Assembly: GCA_038257155.1 (NCBI GenBank)
Contig: JBBSJP010000004.1
Span: 62,001-126,000, forward strand
Source of the DNA: JANJTY01 sp038257155
GTDB taxonomy: Bacteria; Pseudomonadota; Gammaproteobacteria; Xanthomonadales; Xanthomonadaceae
DNA: 64,000 bases
Direction: 5' to 3'
Under the pieces are notes generated by a model. That model saw only the letters and a list, made by a program, of their open reading frames with translations. It was not told the origin of the DNA and ran no database searches. Positions within the stretch are counted from its first letter, which is position 1; each line of letters starts with the position of its first letter. A program made the translations under genes and the position numbers. Positions 1 through 9,148 of this stretch are shown in pieces.

Positions 1-261
1 CTTTCGGCTCCTGGAGAATGCCATCGCGGTCAATCCGATACAGCTTGCAGCAGGCGGTTCAGGGGTAGCATGTCGTCGTACCAACCGTCCCGTGACCGTG
101 TTCCTGGAAGGCATCGACGCGCATGGCAGATCGAGGTCGACGGAGCAGGGCGGTCAACGGCGGAATGCGGTCGATTCACGATGCTTTTCATTGCGTCCAT
201 GGTGCGCAGACGGGTATGCGTCGGTCGGTACGCCACCGCACCTAAACTGCCACTGCACGCT
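1..261. other. left-edge region without a supported gene
   Basis: No frame here has a convincing start, codon pattern or recognisable product. The only named gene nearby ends at 262 on the minus strand. A short minus-strand frame runs off the left edge but has an immediate upstream stop and no ATG, so it cannot be called as a partial gene. Confidence 0.4.
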
Positions 262-1473
262 TCATCCCAGCCGGGCAAAGGAAAACAGTCTGCCCAGCGG
301 GTGCGTACGGCGTTCGATCTGCGCACGAAGCAGTGCGGCGCCGAGCATGCTGTAGGTGATGCCGTTTCCTCCATAGGCCATGGCGAACAGCACGCGCGGC
401 CCGTATTGCGCGTGGCGGCCAAATAGCGGCAGTCCGTCGCGGGTTTCGGCGAATGTGCCGGCCCAAGCAAATGCCGGTCGCGCCTCGAGATGAGGCAACA
501 GCCGCCCGAGCTTGCGCTGCAGGCTTGCCGCCTTGCGGTCGACGCTGCGATCCCGTCGCGCGGGGACATCGTTGTCGTCGTCTTCACCCCCGACCAGCAG
601 CCGTCCATCGCCAGTGCTGCGCAAGTACAGATAGGGTCGCGCGGATTCCCACAGCAAGGTATTCGCCAACCAGTCCAGTTCGCGACGATCAATCGGGTCG
701 CTGATGTAGGCGTAGCTGCTGCGATTCTGCGCGACCCGCTGGCGCAACCAGGATTGTGCTTCATATCCACTGGCCATCACGGCGTGCCCTGCCTTGATCG
801 TCAAACCATCAGACGTGATCAGCTGAACCTGGCGCTGGGTCGCCACGATGGACTTCACTTGCGTGCGATCGAATATGCGCGTGCCGTTGCGCTGCATCCT
901 GCGCAGCAGCCGCGAGGCGAAGCGGTAGGGATCAACCCGAGCAGCCACCGAGCTGAGAATGGCAGCTGGCGCAGTCAGCCCGAATTCCTCCTTGAGCGCG
1001 GCGCGGCCCAACCAGCGGACCGGCAGGCCGCGCTGCGTTCGCCAGCAATACTCGTCGGCCAGAAGCGGATGGTCCGCACGATTGCTTGCGTAGTACAAGC
1101 TTTGGCAGCTGGCGAAATCGACGTCACCCAGCGCCCTGGCCAGCGTGCCGATCTCGTCGATTGCATTCAAGCAAGACTGGTAGGCAAGTAGCGCCGACGC
1201 ATCGCCGTACCGCCGGGCAAGATCGGTTGCGTGGGTATCGATTTCGTACTGCAACAATGCGGTGCTGGCCGAGGTACTGCCCCAAGCCACGTCGCGCTGA
1301 TCCACGACCACCACATCATGCCCATGGGCAGCCAGTTCATCGGCGATCAACGCGCCGGTGATGCCGGCACCTACCACCAGCACGTCGCATATCAGATCCG
1401 CGTCGAGCTTCGGGAAGGCATACATCAGGCCATTCTTGACCGCCCAGTATGGATAACCGCTTTTCAGGTCCAC
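262..1473 (-). CDS. FAD-dependent oxidoreductase, DAO (D-amino-acid oxidase/DadA-like) family
   Basis: A 403-residue flavoenzyme. The Rossmann fingerprint VLVVGAGITGALIADEL near residues 33-50 and the VVVVDQRD stretch that ends the second beta strand mark a DAO-superfamily FAD domain. The C-terminal GLPLFGRH...AMAYGGNGITYSM segment is the usual second FAD-binding region of the family. Such enzymes oxidise secondary or tertiary amines or glycine-like substrates; the substrate here cannot be told from sequence. I chose a GTG start because AGGAG lies 6 nt upstream of it and the LKSGYPYW stretch before the first ATG reads as conserved protein. No signal peptide, so cytoplasmic. It stands alone, about 400 bp from the next gene, with no partner dehydrogenase subunits nearby. 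Confidence 0.85.
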   Translation of the reverse strand: MDLKSGYPYWAVKNGLMYAFPKLDADLICDVLVVGAGITGALIADELAAHGHDVVVVDQRDVAWGSTSASTALLQYEIDTHATDLARRYGDASALLAYQSCLNAIDEIGTLARALGDVDFASCQSLYYASNRADHPLLADEYCWRTQRGLPVRWLGRAALKEEFGLTAPAAILSSVAARVDPYRFASRLLRRMQRNGTRIFDRTQVKSIVATQRQVQLITSDGLTIKAGHAVMASGYEAQSWLRQRVAQNRSSYAYISDPIDRRELDWLANTLLWESARPYLYLRSTGDGRLLVGGEDDDNDVPARRDRSVDRKAASLQRKLGRLLPHLEARPAFAWAGTFAETRDGLPLFGRHAQYGPRVLFAMAYGGNGITYSMLGAALLRAQIERRTHPLGRLFSFARLG

Positions 1474-1867
1474 CAGCGACTCCTGACGATTCTGGCAATG
1501 CAAGTGTGCGCAAGGCAGTCAATCGACACCGCAGCAGTGCGGTTCTCCAATCCAGGCCGACCCGAGGAATGCTCGCCAGATGAGTCCTTGCGCCTTGTGG
1601 CGTGTCCGATCGACGTGGCGGTAGTTACAGCGCAGCATGGAACTGGAAGGCAATATGCGTCGGTTCGATAGCGTACTGACGGCCGGCGAATCGACACGCG
1701 GCGGGCTACGCCAGCGAACCGGATGCCGGTGTTTTCGGCAATGGCTTTGAAGGCGGCGCCGGTCGGGCTTGGTCAGTCGAAGTTGGCGTGGCACCATGAA
1801 GGACAAGGTGGAGAAGCTCGCCCAGTACCTGACAACCGATTCCTGGCGGCGAACCACGAGTGCAGGA
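1474..1867. other. intergenic, 394 bp, nothing recognised
   Basis: This lies between the stop of the cyclase gene and the start of the FAD oxidoreductase gene, both leftward. Open frames exist on both strands but none has a recognisable product or ribosome-binding site. It should contain the oxidoreductase promoter, but no clear -35/-10 pair was seen. Confidence 0.4.
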
Positions 1868-3277
1868 TCAGGGGATCTCGTAGACCGTCAGCTGCTCTGA
1901 AATGCCCCGCAGCGAATGGCGCTGCGGCATCGTCTGCAGTCCTGCCGAAGCAAGCAGTGCGGCCGTGGCAGGATCGCGCACCACGGGCTCGGTCGCGAAG
2001 ATCGACGACGTGCTCGCCAGGCCCTGGACGCGCGCGGCGATATTGACCGTCTGACCAAAGTAATCCAGCCGGTCGTTCAGCGTGACAGCCAGGCACGGGC
2101 CCGTGTGGATGCCGATCTTCAGCAGCAAGTCGTCGCTGTCGCGCTTCTGGTTCAGGTGCTTCATCGCTTCGCGCATTGCCAGTACTGCCGACATTCCGCG
2201 CTCGGGCGTCGGGAAGCTCGCCATTACTGCGTCGCCGATCGTCTTGACGACGGCGCCGGATTCGCGCGCCACCACTTCGTTCAACACCCCGAAGTGTTGC
2301 TTGACGATATCGTAGGCAGCCAGGTCGCCGACCCGCTCGTACATCGCGGTCGACGCCTTGAGGTCAGTGAACACGAAGGTCAGGCTGGTGATCTTCAGGC
2401 GCTGGTCCATCTCCAGCATGTCGGTGCGGAACAGGTCACGGAAGGTCTGGTTGGTGAGCAGGGTCCGTGCGGTCAGGAAGCGTTTGCGGTGTCCGAGCAG
2501 GTGGTGCAGTTCGTCATCGGCAAGATATAGCGCGGGCAATACCCGACCAGGAGTGCGGTTCTCGAGCGTCAGTCGCAGCGGTCCGGGTCGCAGCGCGGTC
2601 GTGCCGGTGGGGGCGAAGACGTTGTTGAAAACGACGCCCACTTCCTGCCGTTCGCTGGTTGGTTCGCCCTTCACGTCAAGGAAGCGTGCCGAATGGGTTA
2701 CCGGCTCGAACACGATGACGAAGCCCTCCGGAAGTTGCAGCTGCATGGTGGCCTTCTCACCGGCGCCGAGTTCCGTCCAGTCGATGACGAAGCGTCGCAT
2801 GTAGTCGCCGGCTTCCGGATCCGGAAATTCGATGCCCGAGCTCCAGAACACCTGACGCAGGTATTCCCACATTGGAAGCTGCTCCGGCGTGTGGGCAGCG
2901 ATCCTTCGCACCTGCGGGCTCACGGTGAACGACACTTCCACCATTTCGTCGAGGGTCGGTTCGTAGCCTGCGGCGCAGATCGCGCAGGCGTACTCGCCGT
3001 GATGGATGGTGCGCAGCGACGCGTTCGCGCCGAGCACTCCGCCACAGCCGGGGCACAGCACGTTCCAGGACAGGTCGAACAGCCCGAGCTGGGCCGCATG
3101 CACGAACGCGTCGAGTACTTCGCGTTCGGGCAGGCCGTGTACGCGGGCGAAGTCGATCACATTGATGCGATTGAGCTGTGCATCGGATGCGGAGCGCACA
3201 ATGCCTTCGATCGCAGCGACCACCTTGGCATCAGCCGATTGCCTGAGGACGGTGAATCTGGCTTCGGTTTCGCTCAT
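1868..3277 (-). CDS. adenylate/guanylate cyclase with N-terminal DUF5939-like region
   Basis: A 469-residue soluble class III nucleotide cyclase, predicted to make a cyclic nucleotide from ATP or GTP. The C-terminal catalytic domain (about residues 285-440) carries the metal-binding aspartates in FTDLKAST and TIGDAVMASF, and the DYFGQTVNIAARVQ segment with the transition-state Asn and Arg. The N-terminal half includes CPGCG and CAIC motifs 30-odd residues apart, a likely Cys4 zinc ribbon, as in DUF5939-type cyclases. The start is the ATG of MSETEARF; an open frame extends 36 codons upstream to a TTG, but that stretch looks non-coding. It has no transmembrane segment. Substrate choice and the signal sensed by the N-terminal region are unknown. 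Confidence 0.88.
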   Translation of the reverse strand: MSETEARFTVLRQSADAKVVAAIEGIVRSASDAQLNRINVIDFARVHGLPEREVLDAFVHAAQLGLFDLSWNVLCPGCGGVLGANASLRTIHHGEYACAICAAGYEPTLDEMVEVSFTVSPQVRRIAAHTPEQLPMWEYLRQVFWSSGIEFPDPEAGDYMRRFVIDWTELGAGEKATMQLQLPEGFVIVFEPVTHSARFLDVKGEPTSERQEVGVVFNNVFAPTGTTALRPGPLRLTLENRTPGRVLPALYLADDELHHLLGHRKRFLTARTLLTNQTFRDLFRTDMLEMDQRLKITSLTFVFTDLKASTAMYERVGDLAAYDIVKQHFGVLNEVVARESGAVVKTIGDAVMASFPTPERGMSAVLAMREAMKHLNQKRDSDDLLLKIGIHTGPCLAVTLNDRLDYFGQTVNIAARVQGLASTSSIFATEPVVRDPATAALLASAGLQTMPQRHSLRGISEQLTVYEIP

Positions 3278-3410
3278 GTTGGCCGCTTGCTGGTTGGGGT
3301 CATTCGGAGGCACCAGATCGGCAAAGAATAGCGCGATCGCGAAGGCCGGGCGCCACCCTGCGGGCCGGAGAGTGGCACCAGACAAGCCAGGAATCGGGAC
3401 CGCCCTGAAT

Positions 3411-3998
3411 TCATTCGGACCCTTCCAACAGCCGCGTGCGCCCCAGACGACGCTCGAGCCACAAACCCGTCGCGTCGAGTACGGTCTTGCCGATCACGAA
3501 GGCGACTAGCGCGGCAGCAAATGCCCCGGCGAGTGCAACGATCATCGCGATATGGATCGGGATCGCCCGCAGTACGAGCAAAGAGATGCGCGTGCCTTCG
3601 TCACCCTCGATGTGATCCGCGGCGGTGGATGCACTGAATGCGGCACGCTGGCCATTCCAGAACAGCAGGGAGCAGCCCAATAGTCCGATCAGGTCGATCC
3701 AGCTGAGACGCGCACCGAACGGATCCACCGGCACGCTTTCGCCAGGCCCCGGCGCCGGAACCATCGACAGGAGGATCAGATAGGGCAGATGGAACCCGAG
3801 CACGACGCCGAACACGGCATTCGCGTCGCTGAGCCGACGGGTGCCGTACCACATGATTGCGATGCCCTGTACCAGCCACGGCCACAGCACGTGGCGAATG
3901 CTCCAGTCCGCCCACAGCGCGAGCGCGAGCGTCGCGGCATTGGTCAACACCAGCACGATCAGGTCGCGCCGCAGCATCGAGTCTTGTAGAACTTTCAT
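3411..3998 (-). CDS. integral membrane protein, unknown function
   Basis: A 195-residue protein with about five hydrophobic segments (roughly residues 12-30, 38-52, 62-80, 97-112 and 146-172), so it sits in the inner membrane. There are no catalytic motifs that I recognise; the RRLSDANAVFGVVLGFHLPYL region is typical of small DUF6498-like membrane proteins, but that link is tentative. It is followed 130 bp downstream by the cyclase gene on the same strand, so co-transcription is possible. Confidence 0.6.
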   Translation of the reverse strand: MKVLQDSMLRRDLIVLVLTNAATLALALWADWSIRHVLWPWLVQGIAIMWYGTRRLSDANAVFGVVLGFHLPYLILLSMVPAPGPGESVPVDPFGARLSWIDLIGLLGCSLLFWNGQRAAFSASTAADHIEGDEGTRISLLVLRAIPIHIAMIVALAGAFAAALVAFVIGKTVLDATGLWLERRLGRTRLLEGSE

Positions 3999-4122
3999 GG
4001 AGTCGGTGCCCTTGGTCGATCAGGCCGTTCTTCACCCTGCATCTTACGTGCGCAACTCAGGGATTCGTGGTCACCCAACCGGCAAATGGTCAATCGAATG
4101 CGCGGGTCTCAGACCGTGGTGT

Positions 4123-5394
4123 TCAGGCCGGTGCGGACGCGAGTTCCAGCGTCGCCTCGAAGCCTCCTTCCTCCCGATTGCGAAGCTGCAAACCGCCACC
4201 GTGTTGCTGCGCAACCCGGGCTGCCACGGCCAGCCCCAGGCCGCTGCCGCCGGCACTGCTGTCACCGCGGCAGAACGGCCGCCCAATGCGGGCCAGTTGC
4301 GTCTCATCCACCCCGACACCTTGGTCGAGCACGCGGATCTTTATCCGCTCGGCGTCCACCTGCACACACACTCCGAAGGGCGGCCTTCCGTGGCGCAGTG
4401 CATTGCGCATCAGGTTGGCCAGGGCGCGGCGAAGGGCCAGCGGACGCACTCGATGCGTATGGCTTGCCGGGCCACGATAGGCCCACTCCTGTGCGGTCCA
4501 TTCCTGTGCCGCAAGCTCCTGTGCCAGGGTGGCCAGATCCACGGACTGCAATCCTTCCTCGCGCCCGTCGCGCGCAAAATCGATGAACTGGCCCAGTACG
4601 GCGTCCAGCTCGGCCATGTCCTGTTCCATGCCAAGACGCAGGTCGGCATCGCCACCGTCGATCAGTTCCAGCGCGAGCCGGAGGCGCGCCAGCGGCGTAC
4701 GCAGGTCGTGTGAAATGCCCGCCAGCAGCAGTTCGCGGTCGCGTGCCGCTGCACGTACCCGGGTCGCGGAATCGATCAGTGCATGTGCCAGGGCGCGCAC
4801 CTCGCGCGGCCCCTCCTTCCCCAGACGCTCATCCGGCAGTTCGCCATCGGCCAGCAGCGGCGCGGCCTGCGCCAAGCGAACCAGGGGGCGTGCGAAAGAG
4901 CGTGCGAACAGTCCCGCAGCCAGCAGCACCAGCAACAGGGCGCTGATTGCCACGGTGGCTGCCAACACCGCCGCCTGCGCGACGAAGTGCGGCACCGCAA
5001 TGCCAATGGCCGGAGTGCCGGGTGCACGCTGGCCCACCCACAGGCGTGGCGGGTCGGCGTCTTCGATCAGCACCAGGCTACCCTCACCCAGGCGTTGCTC
5101 CAGCCGTTCGGTCAGGCGTCGCAGGAAGGGCAGCCAGGGACGGCGGGCTGACTCCGGCATGCGCTCGGCGCGCAGGATATCGAGCACCGCTTCGCCGTCG
5201 GCCTGCGGTTGAGTACCAGGATCGGCTCGCAACAACCGCGCTGCCAGAATCTGGCCGGCGAGCAGGTCGGCCATCTGCTCACCGCCCGGTTCAATGCTGA
5301 TGCTGCGCAGGGTCAGGCCGGCGATCAGCAGGGTGCTCAGCAGGGTTGCCGCCAGCAGCACTACCAGCCGACCGAAGGTGCTGTCTGGAACCAT
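4123..5394 (-). CDS. two-component sensor histidine kinase, EnvZ-like
   Basis: A 423-residue membrane kinase. Two membrane helices (about residues 9-30 and 140-165) flank a periplasmic sensor region of about 110 residues. A HAMP-like linker follows, then the H-box LLAGISHDLRTPLARL with phospho-acceptor His229, the N-box ANLMRNALRHG, and the ATP-lid motifs DQGVGVD and GSGLGLAVA. The start ATG is 4 bp past the stop of the response-regulator gene, so the two are co-transcribed and probably translationally coupled. The architecture (periplasmic loop, HAMP, HisKA, HATPase_c) is that of EnvZ/CpxA/RstB-type sensors of envelope or osmotic signals. The divergent CpxP/Spy-like gene at 6302 fits an envelope-stress role. 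Confidence 0.92.
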   Translation of the reverse strand: MVPDSTFGRLVVLLAATLLSTLLIAGLTLRSISIEPGGEQMADLLAGQILAARLLRADPGTQPQADGEAVLDILRAERMPESARRPWLPFLRRLTERLEQRLGEGSLVLIEDADPPRLWVGQRAPGTPAIGIAVPHFVAQAAVLAATVAISALLLVLLAAGLFARSFARPLVRLAQAAPLLADGELPDERLGKEGPREVRALAHALIDSATRVRAAARDRELLLAGISHDLRTPLARLRLALELIDGGDADLRLGMEQDMAELDAVLGQFIDFARDGREEGLQSVDLATLAQELAAQEWTAQEWAYRGPASHTHRVRPLALRRALANLMRNALRHGRPPFGVCVQVDAERIKIRVLDQGVGVDETQLARIGRPFCRGDSSAGGSGLGLAVAARVAQQHGGGLQLRNREEGGFEATLELASAPA

Positions 5395-5398
5395 GCGC

Positions 5399-6112
5399 TC
5401 AATCCGGGACGAAGACATAGCCCAGTCCCCAGACTGTCTGCAGGAAGCGTGGTGCCTTGGCATCGTCCTCGATCAGGCGACGCAAACGCGAAACCATCAC
5501 ATCGATGCTGCGTTCGAACGGTTCGTGCTCGCGCCCGCGCGCCAGGCTCAACAGGCGGTCGCGCGAGAGCGGTTCGCGAGGATGCCGCAGGAACACCAGC
5601 AGCAAGGCAAACTCGCCTGAAGTGAGACGCTGCAGGCGACCATCGCGTTCGAGCGTGCGGGCGGCGGTATCGAGGCGGCAGCGGCCGAAATCGATGTAGC
5701 CCAGTTCAGGCTCGGGGGCACCGATCGCAGGCGTTGCCCGTCTGCGCAGCACGGCGCGGATACGCGCCAGCAGCTCGCGCGGGTTGCCGGGTTTGGGCAG
5801 GTAGTCATCGGCACCGATCTCCAGTCCGACAATGCGGTCGATCTCGTCGCCCTTGGCGGTCAGCATGATCACCGGCACGGTCTCGCCCTGGCCGCGCAGG
5901 CGGCGGCACCAGGTAAGTCCGTCCTCGCCGGGCAGCATCAGGTCGAGCACCAGCAGATCGAAGTGGTGACGGGAACGAAGCAGCTCGGCCTCGCGCACAT
6001 CGCCAGCCTCCTGCACCTCGAATCCCTGTTCGCGCAGGTAACGCACCAGCAGGGCACGCAGCCGCACATCGTCGTCGACCACGAGTAAACGGGCGGGGGC
6101 GTCATTGCTCAT
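5399..6112 (-). CDS. OmpR-family response regulator
   Basis: A 237-residue regulator. The receiver domain has the acidic pocket VVDDD, phospho-acceptor Asp57 in LLVLDLMLPGEDG, the conserved Thr in MLTAKGDE and Lys in YLPKPGNP. The C-terminal winged helix ends in the typical RSIDVMVSRLRRLIEDD...VWGLGYVFVPD. The ATG of MSNDAPARLL is preferred over an open extension of 12 codons. The first gene of a two-gene operon with the kinase downstream. The promoter region is shared with the divergent periplasmic-protein gene and holds TGTAAGC/TGTGAGC direct repeats spaced 10 bp, a likely self-binding site. Confidence 0.93.
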   Translation of the reverse strand: MSNDAPARLLVVDDDVRLRALLVRYLREQGFEVQEAGDVREAELLRSRHHFDLLVLDLMLPGEDGLTWCRRLRGQGETVPVIMLTAKGDEIDRIVGLEIGADDYLPKPGNPRELLARIRAVLRRRATPAIGAPEPELGYIDFGRCRLDTAARTLERDGRLQRLTSGEFALLLVFLRHPREPLSRDRLLSLARGREHEPFERSIDVMVSRLRRLIEDDAKAPRFLQTVWGLGYVFVPD

Positions 6113-6166
6113 TGCCGCCACTATCGACTGCCGCAGCGGCCTGGGCAAGCCAAGCGTGGGTCGAAA

Positions 6167-6183
6167 TGTAAGCAGGTGTGAGC
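6167..6183. promoter_or_regulatory. candidate OmpR-type response-regulator box
   Basis: Direct repeat TGTAAGC (6167-6173) and TGTGAGC (6177-6183), start-to-start 10 bp, in the 189-bp divergent region between the response regulator and the CpxP-like gene. OmpR-family regulators bind as head-to-tail dimers to repeats with this period. That the adjacent regulator binds here is inference. Confidence 0.5.
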
Positions 6184-6301
6184 GATGCGCAGCTCAGCAA
6201 CATGTACTTGCACCTGCACGGCGAACTGATACGCCTTGGTGGCCGCGATCGCCCAGCCTGTGCTGGCCGAATCGCCGGCCTGGTCCGTCAAGGAGTTCAC
6301 C

Positions 6302-6775
6302 ATGTTTCGTTCCCTGCTCGCCACCGCCACCCTGGCGCTGGCTTTCGTTTCGATGCCAGCCGCGGCTCAGGTCGTCTGGCCGCCCGGCTTGCCCGTGCCT
6401 CCGGCTGCACTGGCAGAACTGGCGCAACTTCAACTCAGCCCTGCGCAGCGCATGGAGCTGTTGCAGATCATGATTCGCGCGCGCGCCCTGCAGACGCAGG
6501 TTCGGGCCGATCAGGAAGCCCTGCTGGCCGATGCCACGCTCGAGCTCGGCGCTGAATCGCCCGACCTGCGCGCGCTTGCCGAAGCGCAGGAGGCCATCAC
6601 TGACCAGCGCATTGCCGCACTTCGCGCGCTGCGCGACGAACTGCTCGATTTCTACGACGGCCTGAGTCCGGCACAGCAGGCTGAGGTACACGCCTGGCTG
6701 CTACGCCAGATCGGCCGCATCGAACAGACCAAGAACGCCTTCGCACTGCTGCGCGATGTGCTCGCCAACCACTGA
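6302..6775 (+). CDS. CpxP/Spy-like periplasmic protein
   Basis: A 157-residue exported protein. A signal peptide (MFRSLLATATLALAFVSMPAAAQ) is followed by a mature, almost wholly helical region with LQLSPAQRMELLQIM, which resembles the LTxxQ motif of Spy/CpxP/heavy-metal-resistance proteins, and charged helices rich in Ala, Gln and Arg. CpxP-type proteins are periplasmic chaperones or kinase modulators; the family link is by motif and composition only. AGGAG lies 8 nt upstream of the chosen ATG. It is divergent from the two-component operon and immediately followed by the Gly/Ala-rich gene, so all may form one regulon. Confidence 0.65.
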   Translation: MFRSLLATATLALAFVSMPAAAQVVWPPGLPVPPAALAELAQLQLSPAQRMELLQIMIRARALQTQVRADQEALLADATLELGAESPDLRALAEAQEAITDQRIAALRALRDELLDFYDGLSPAQQAEVHAWLLRQIGRIEQTKNAFALLRDVLANH

Positions 6776-6800
6776 CCCACCCACGCTCCGGAGTACAACC

Positions 6801-7418
6801 ATGTCCCGTATCAATCGTCGAATCGTGTATGTCGCGCTGCTGCTGACTGCAGGCGCCGTTGCCCAGCCGCAGGACGTCAGCGCCCAGGTCCGCGAACGTG
6901 TAGCGGGCAGCATCACCACCAGTGAAGGTGGCAAGGCTGCCGGCAGTGCTGCAGGCGCCGCCGGTCCGCGCGGCGCCGCCGGACGCGCTGCGGTCGTGAA
7001 GCAGGATGCCGAAGGCAATGTTCAAGGTGGCAGCGGCGGTGCCGTGGTCACCCAGCAGGGCGCCGCCGGCCGCGCCGGCCGCTTCCAGAAGAATGCCGAC
7101 GGCAGTTTCCAGCGTGAAGGCGCAGCCGCGGGGGGCACCGCTGCGGGCGGACGTGCCGCCACTACGGGCAGCGTAAGCGGTGACGGCCAGGGCGGTGTCG
7201 CCGGTGGTCGACGTTCTGCGGTGCAGGGTGCCGCCGGCGGTCAATATCAGGGCGAGACTGACTATGCGACCGGCGAGGGAGTGCAGCACAGCAACACCGC
7301 CAGCACCGCCTCCGGTGCCAGCACACAAGGCACGGTCAGTGCCCAGCAGGGCAGTGGTATCAGCCGCAACCGGGTCTGCTACAACGCCGCGGGTGAGCAG
7401 GTCGATTGTCCGAATTGA
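6801..7418 (+). CDS. Gly/Ala-rich secreted protein
   Basis: A 205-residue protein with a signal peptide ending near QDVSAQ, then low-complexity sequence rich in Gly, Ala, Ser and Gln with recurring GxAAGxA and GGAxxxxQGAAGRAGRFQ blocks. The C terminus (RNRVCYNAAGEQVDCPN) holds two Cys that could form a disulfide. GGAG precedes the ATG. It lies 25 bp after the CpxP-like gene and is probably co-transcribed. Composition suggests a disordered extracytoplasmic or surface protein; no function is assigned. Confidence 0.7.
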   Translation: MSRINRRIVYVALLLTAGAVAQPQDVSAQVRERVAGSITTSEGGKAAGSAAGAAGPRGAAGRAAVVKQDAEGNVQGGSGGAVVTQQGAAGRAGRFQKNADGSFQREGAAAGGTAAGGRAATTGSVSGDGQGGVAGGRRSAVQGAAGGQYQGETDYATGEGVQHSNTASTASGASTQGTVSAQQGSGISRNRVCYNAAGEQVDCPN

Positions 7419-7431
7419 ACGATAGTGTCAA

Positions 7432-7461
7432 CCGCAAGGCCCGCGATCGCGGGCCTTGCGG
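7432..7461. terminator. perfect 30-bp palindrome between convergent genes
   Basis: A 30-bp perfect inverted repeat (arm CCGCAAGGCCCGCGA) between the Gly-rich gene (+) and the beta-helix gene (-). Neither side has a U-run, so it may be a bidirectional hairpin stop acting without one, or a binding site. Position between convergent stops favours a terminator. Confidence 0.6.
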
Positions 7462-7543
7462 AACGACTCGAGATCGAAAACGCAAAGGCTCACATCTCGA
7501 CCGTCGCCATCTACCAGGCTCCTGGCCGACCCGGCGACGCGGC

Positions 7544-9148
7544 CTATTCCTCGAAGTCATCCCCGAACAGCAGCATGTAGGCATCGGCCTGCACGGCGCC
7601 AATGTCGCAGCCCTGGCCGTCGGCCGCGCGGAGGGCGCGGCGCTGGTCGCGCTCGGTGCAATAGTCGGGATCGGCAGCGCCAACAAGAACGGAAACCGGG
7701 CGCGGCATGCGTGTCAGGCTGAAACCACCCCAATCGGCAAGCCAACTGGGCGGACCCGGCAGGAAGCTCAGCAGGCTCTCGGCTACATCGCTGCTATTGG
7801 TCTCTGCCGTAAGGCCGCAGGTGGTTCCACTACTTTCGATACTGCTCAGGGCGTTCGGCGGCACCGCGCCACTGGAGAATTCGCATTGGCCCATCAACAG
7901 GGTGTTCTGCAGGCTCACCTGCGAGCCGCTGCCGCGCACACCGAAGATTCGACCCACGCCGCCGGCCTGGATCTGGTTGGAACGCAGCAGAGAGACATGC
8001 AAAAGGTTCAGATAGGCTGGGTCACCGGGTCCGGCATAGATGCCTATGCCGTCCGATGTGCCGGGCATGAGTCCTTCGACGCGCGTGTTCTGCGCCAGCA
8101 GGCTGTCCTGGATCTCCAGCGAACTGCCGGGCAGCATGCTGATGGTGGCGCCGTCAACGGCCACGCCGTAGTTGAAGTAGATGCCGGCATATTCGATGCG
8201 CCACTTCGGTCCAGGCTGCGCCAGCAGCACGGACGGGGCGTCACTGTAGTCGGAGGACAGGCCCGAATCGGGGTCGACGCGGTGATTGCGAATCTCGATC
8301 TCGCTAAGCAGTACCTCTCCCTGCCGCGAGCCACGCAATGGGCCCATGTTGTCGAGGAAACGGGTACGTTCGATCAGCGCCGGCGGCGCCGGATCATTGC
8401 TGGAGCCTTGATAGAGCGCCAGGGGGCGCAGGCTGTTGCGAATTTCGCAGTCGCTTATGTACAGCGGCGATGGCGCGGAAAGGATTACCCCGGAGAGCAG
8501 CAGGAAAGCCGGCGGCGAGCCGGTGACTTCGCAGCGCTGCATGCGCACATCGACCTCTGCCGCAGCGCCACCCACCAGCAGGGTGGCGATGCTGGTGTCG
8601 ATCACGTGGCAGCGTCCGGTGCGTTGGCCGCAGATCAGGAAGTCGCTCACGCTGCTGTCGTTCAGATCGAGGTCGAACCGATCGACCTCGGCGACCGAGA
8701 TGTATCCGCCGTCGCCCGGTACGCGCACGCGGGTAAGGCGCAGCGAGCCGCTGCCGTCGGCGCCAATCGCCTTGTCGCTGGGCGAGAGTATGCGTAGATC
8801 GGAAAGCTCGAGCTCCGCGCCTTCCTGAAGTTCGAAGGCCGCGAACCCGCCCATGGCCTGGATCGAGGTCGGACCCGATCCGCTGCCGCTCAGATGCAAT
8901 GTGGTGCTGGGCTGCAATGGCCCCATGAACAGGCCGTAGGTACCGCCCTCCAACTGGATGCTGTGTTCGCCCGGTGTGAGATTGGCGGCCTGGACTGCCT
9001 CACGAAGCGAGCAGTCGCTGGGCGCGCAACCGTCTGGCACCGGATCGTCGCCGCGCGTGACGCTGAAGCTCGCAGCTTCGGCCTGGGGCAAGGCGGCAAC
9101 GGCCAGCAGGGCCGCAACGCACAAGGCAGTTCGAATGGCAAAGGGCAT
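7544..9148 (-). CDS. secreted CSLREA-type beta-helix protein with FxDDFE tail
   Basis: A 534-residue exported protein. A signal peptide ends near PQAEAA, then a CSLREAVQAAN motif (about residues 45-55) typical of the CSLREA domain found at the start of bacterial parallel beta-helix surface proteins. The remainder alternates short hydrophobic strands with polar turns (LYISDCEIRNSL, LSEIEIRNH, LEIQDSLLAQNTRV), consistent with right-handed beta-helix coils. It ends in LLFGDDFEE, one of the recurring C-terminal tails of this window. AGGAA lies upstream of the ATG. Probably cell-surface or extracellular; ligand unknown. Confidence 0.8.
   Translation of the reverse strand: MPFAIRTALCVAALLAVAALPQAEAASFSVTRGDDPVPDGCAPSDCSLREAVQAANLTPGEHSIQLEGGTYGLFMGPLQPSTTLHLSGSGSGPTSIQAMGGFAAFELQEGAELELSDLRILSPSDKAIGADGSGSLRLTRVRVPGDGGYISVAEVDRFDLDLNDSSVSDFLICGQRTGRCHVIDTSIATLLVGGAAAEVDVRMQRCEVTGSPPAFLLLSGVILSAPSPLYISDCEIRNSLRPLALYQGSSNDPAPPALIERTRFLDNMGPLRGSRQGEVLLSEIEIRNHRVDPDSGLSSDYSDAPSVLLAQPGPKWRIEYAGIYFNYGVAVDGATISMLPGSSLEIQDSLLAQNTRVEGLMPGTSDGIGIYAGPGDPAYLNLLHVSLLRSNQIQAGGVGRIFGVRGSGSQVSLQNTLLMGQCEFSSGAVPPNALSSIESSGTTCGLTAETNSSDVAESLLSFLPGPPSWLADWGGFSLTRMPRPVSVLVGAADPDYCTERDQRRALRAADGQGCDIGAVQADAYMLLFGDDFEE

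Noticed and set aside
7406..8797. 463-codon plus-strand frame across the CSLREA beta-helix gene
   Set aside because: Antisense shadow; it runs across the palindromic terminator and shows no signal peptide or domain.
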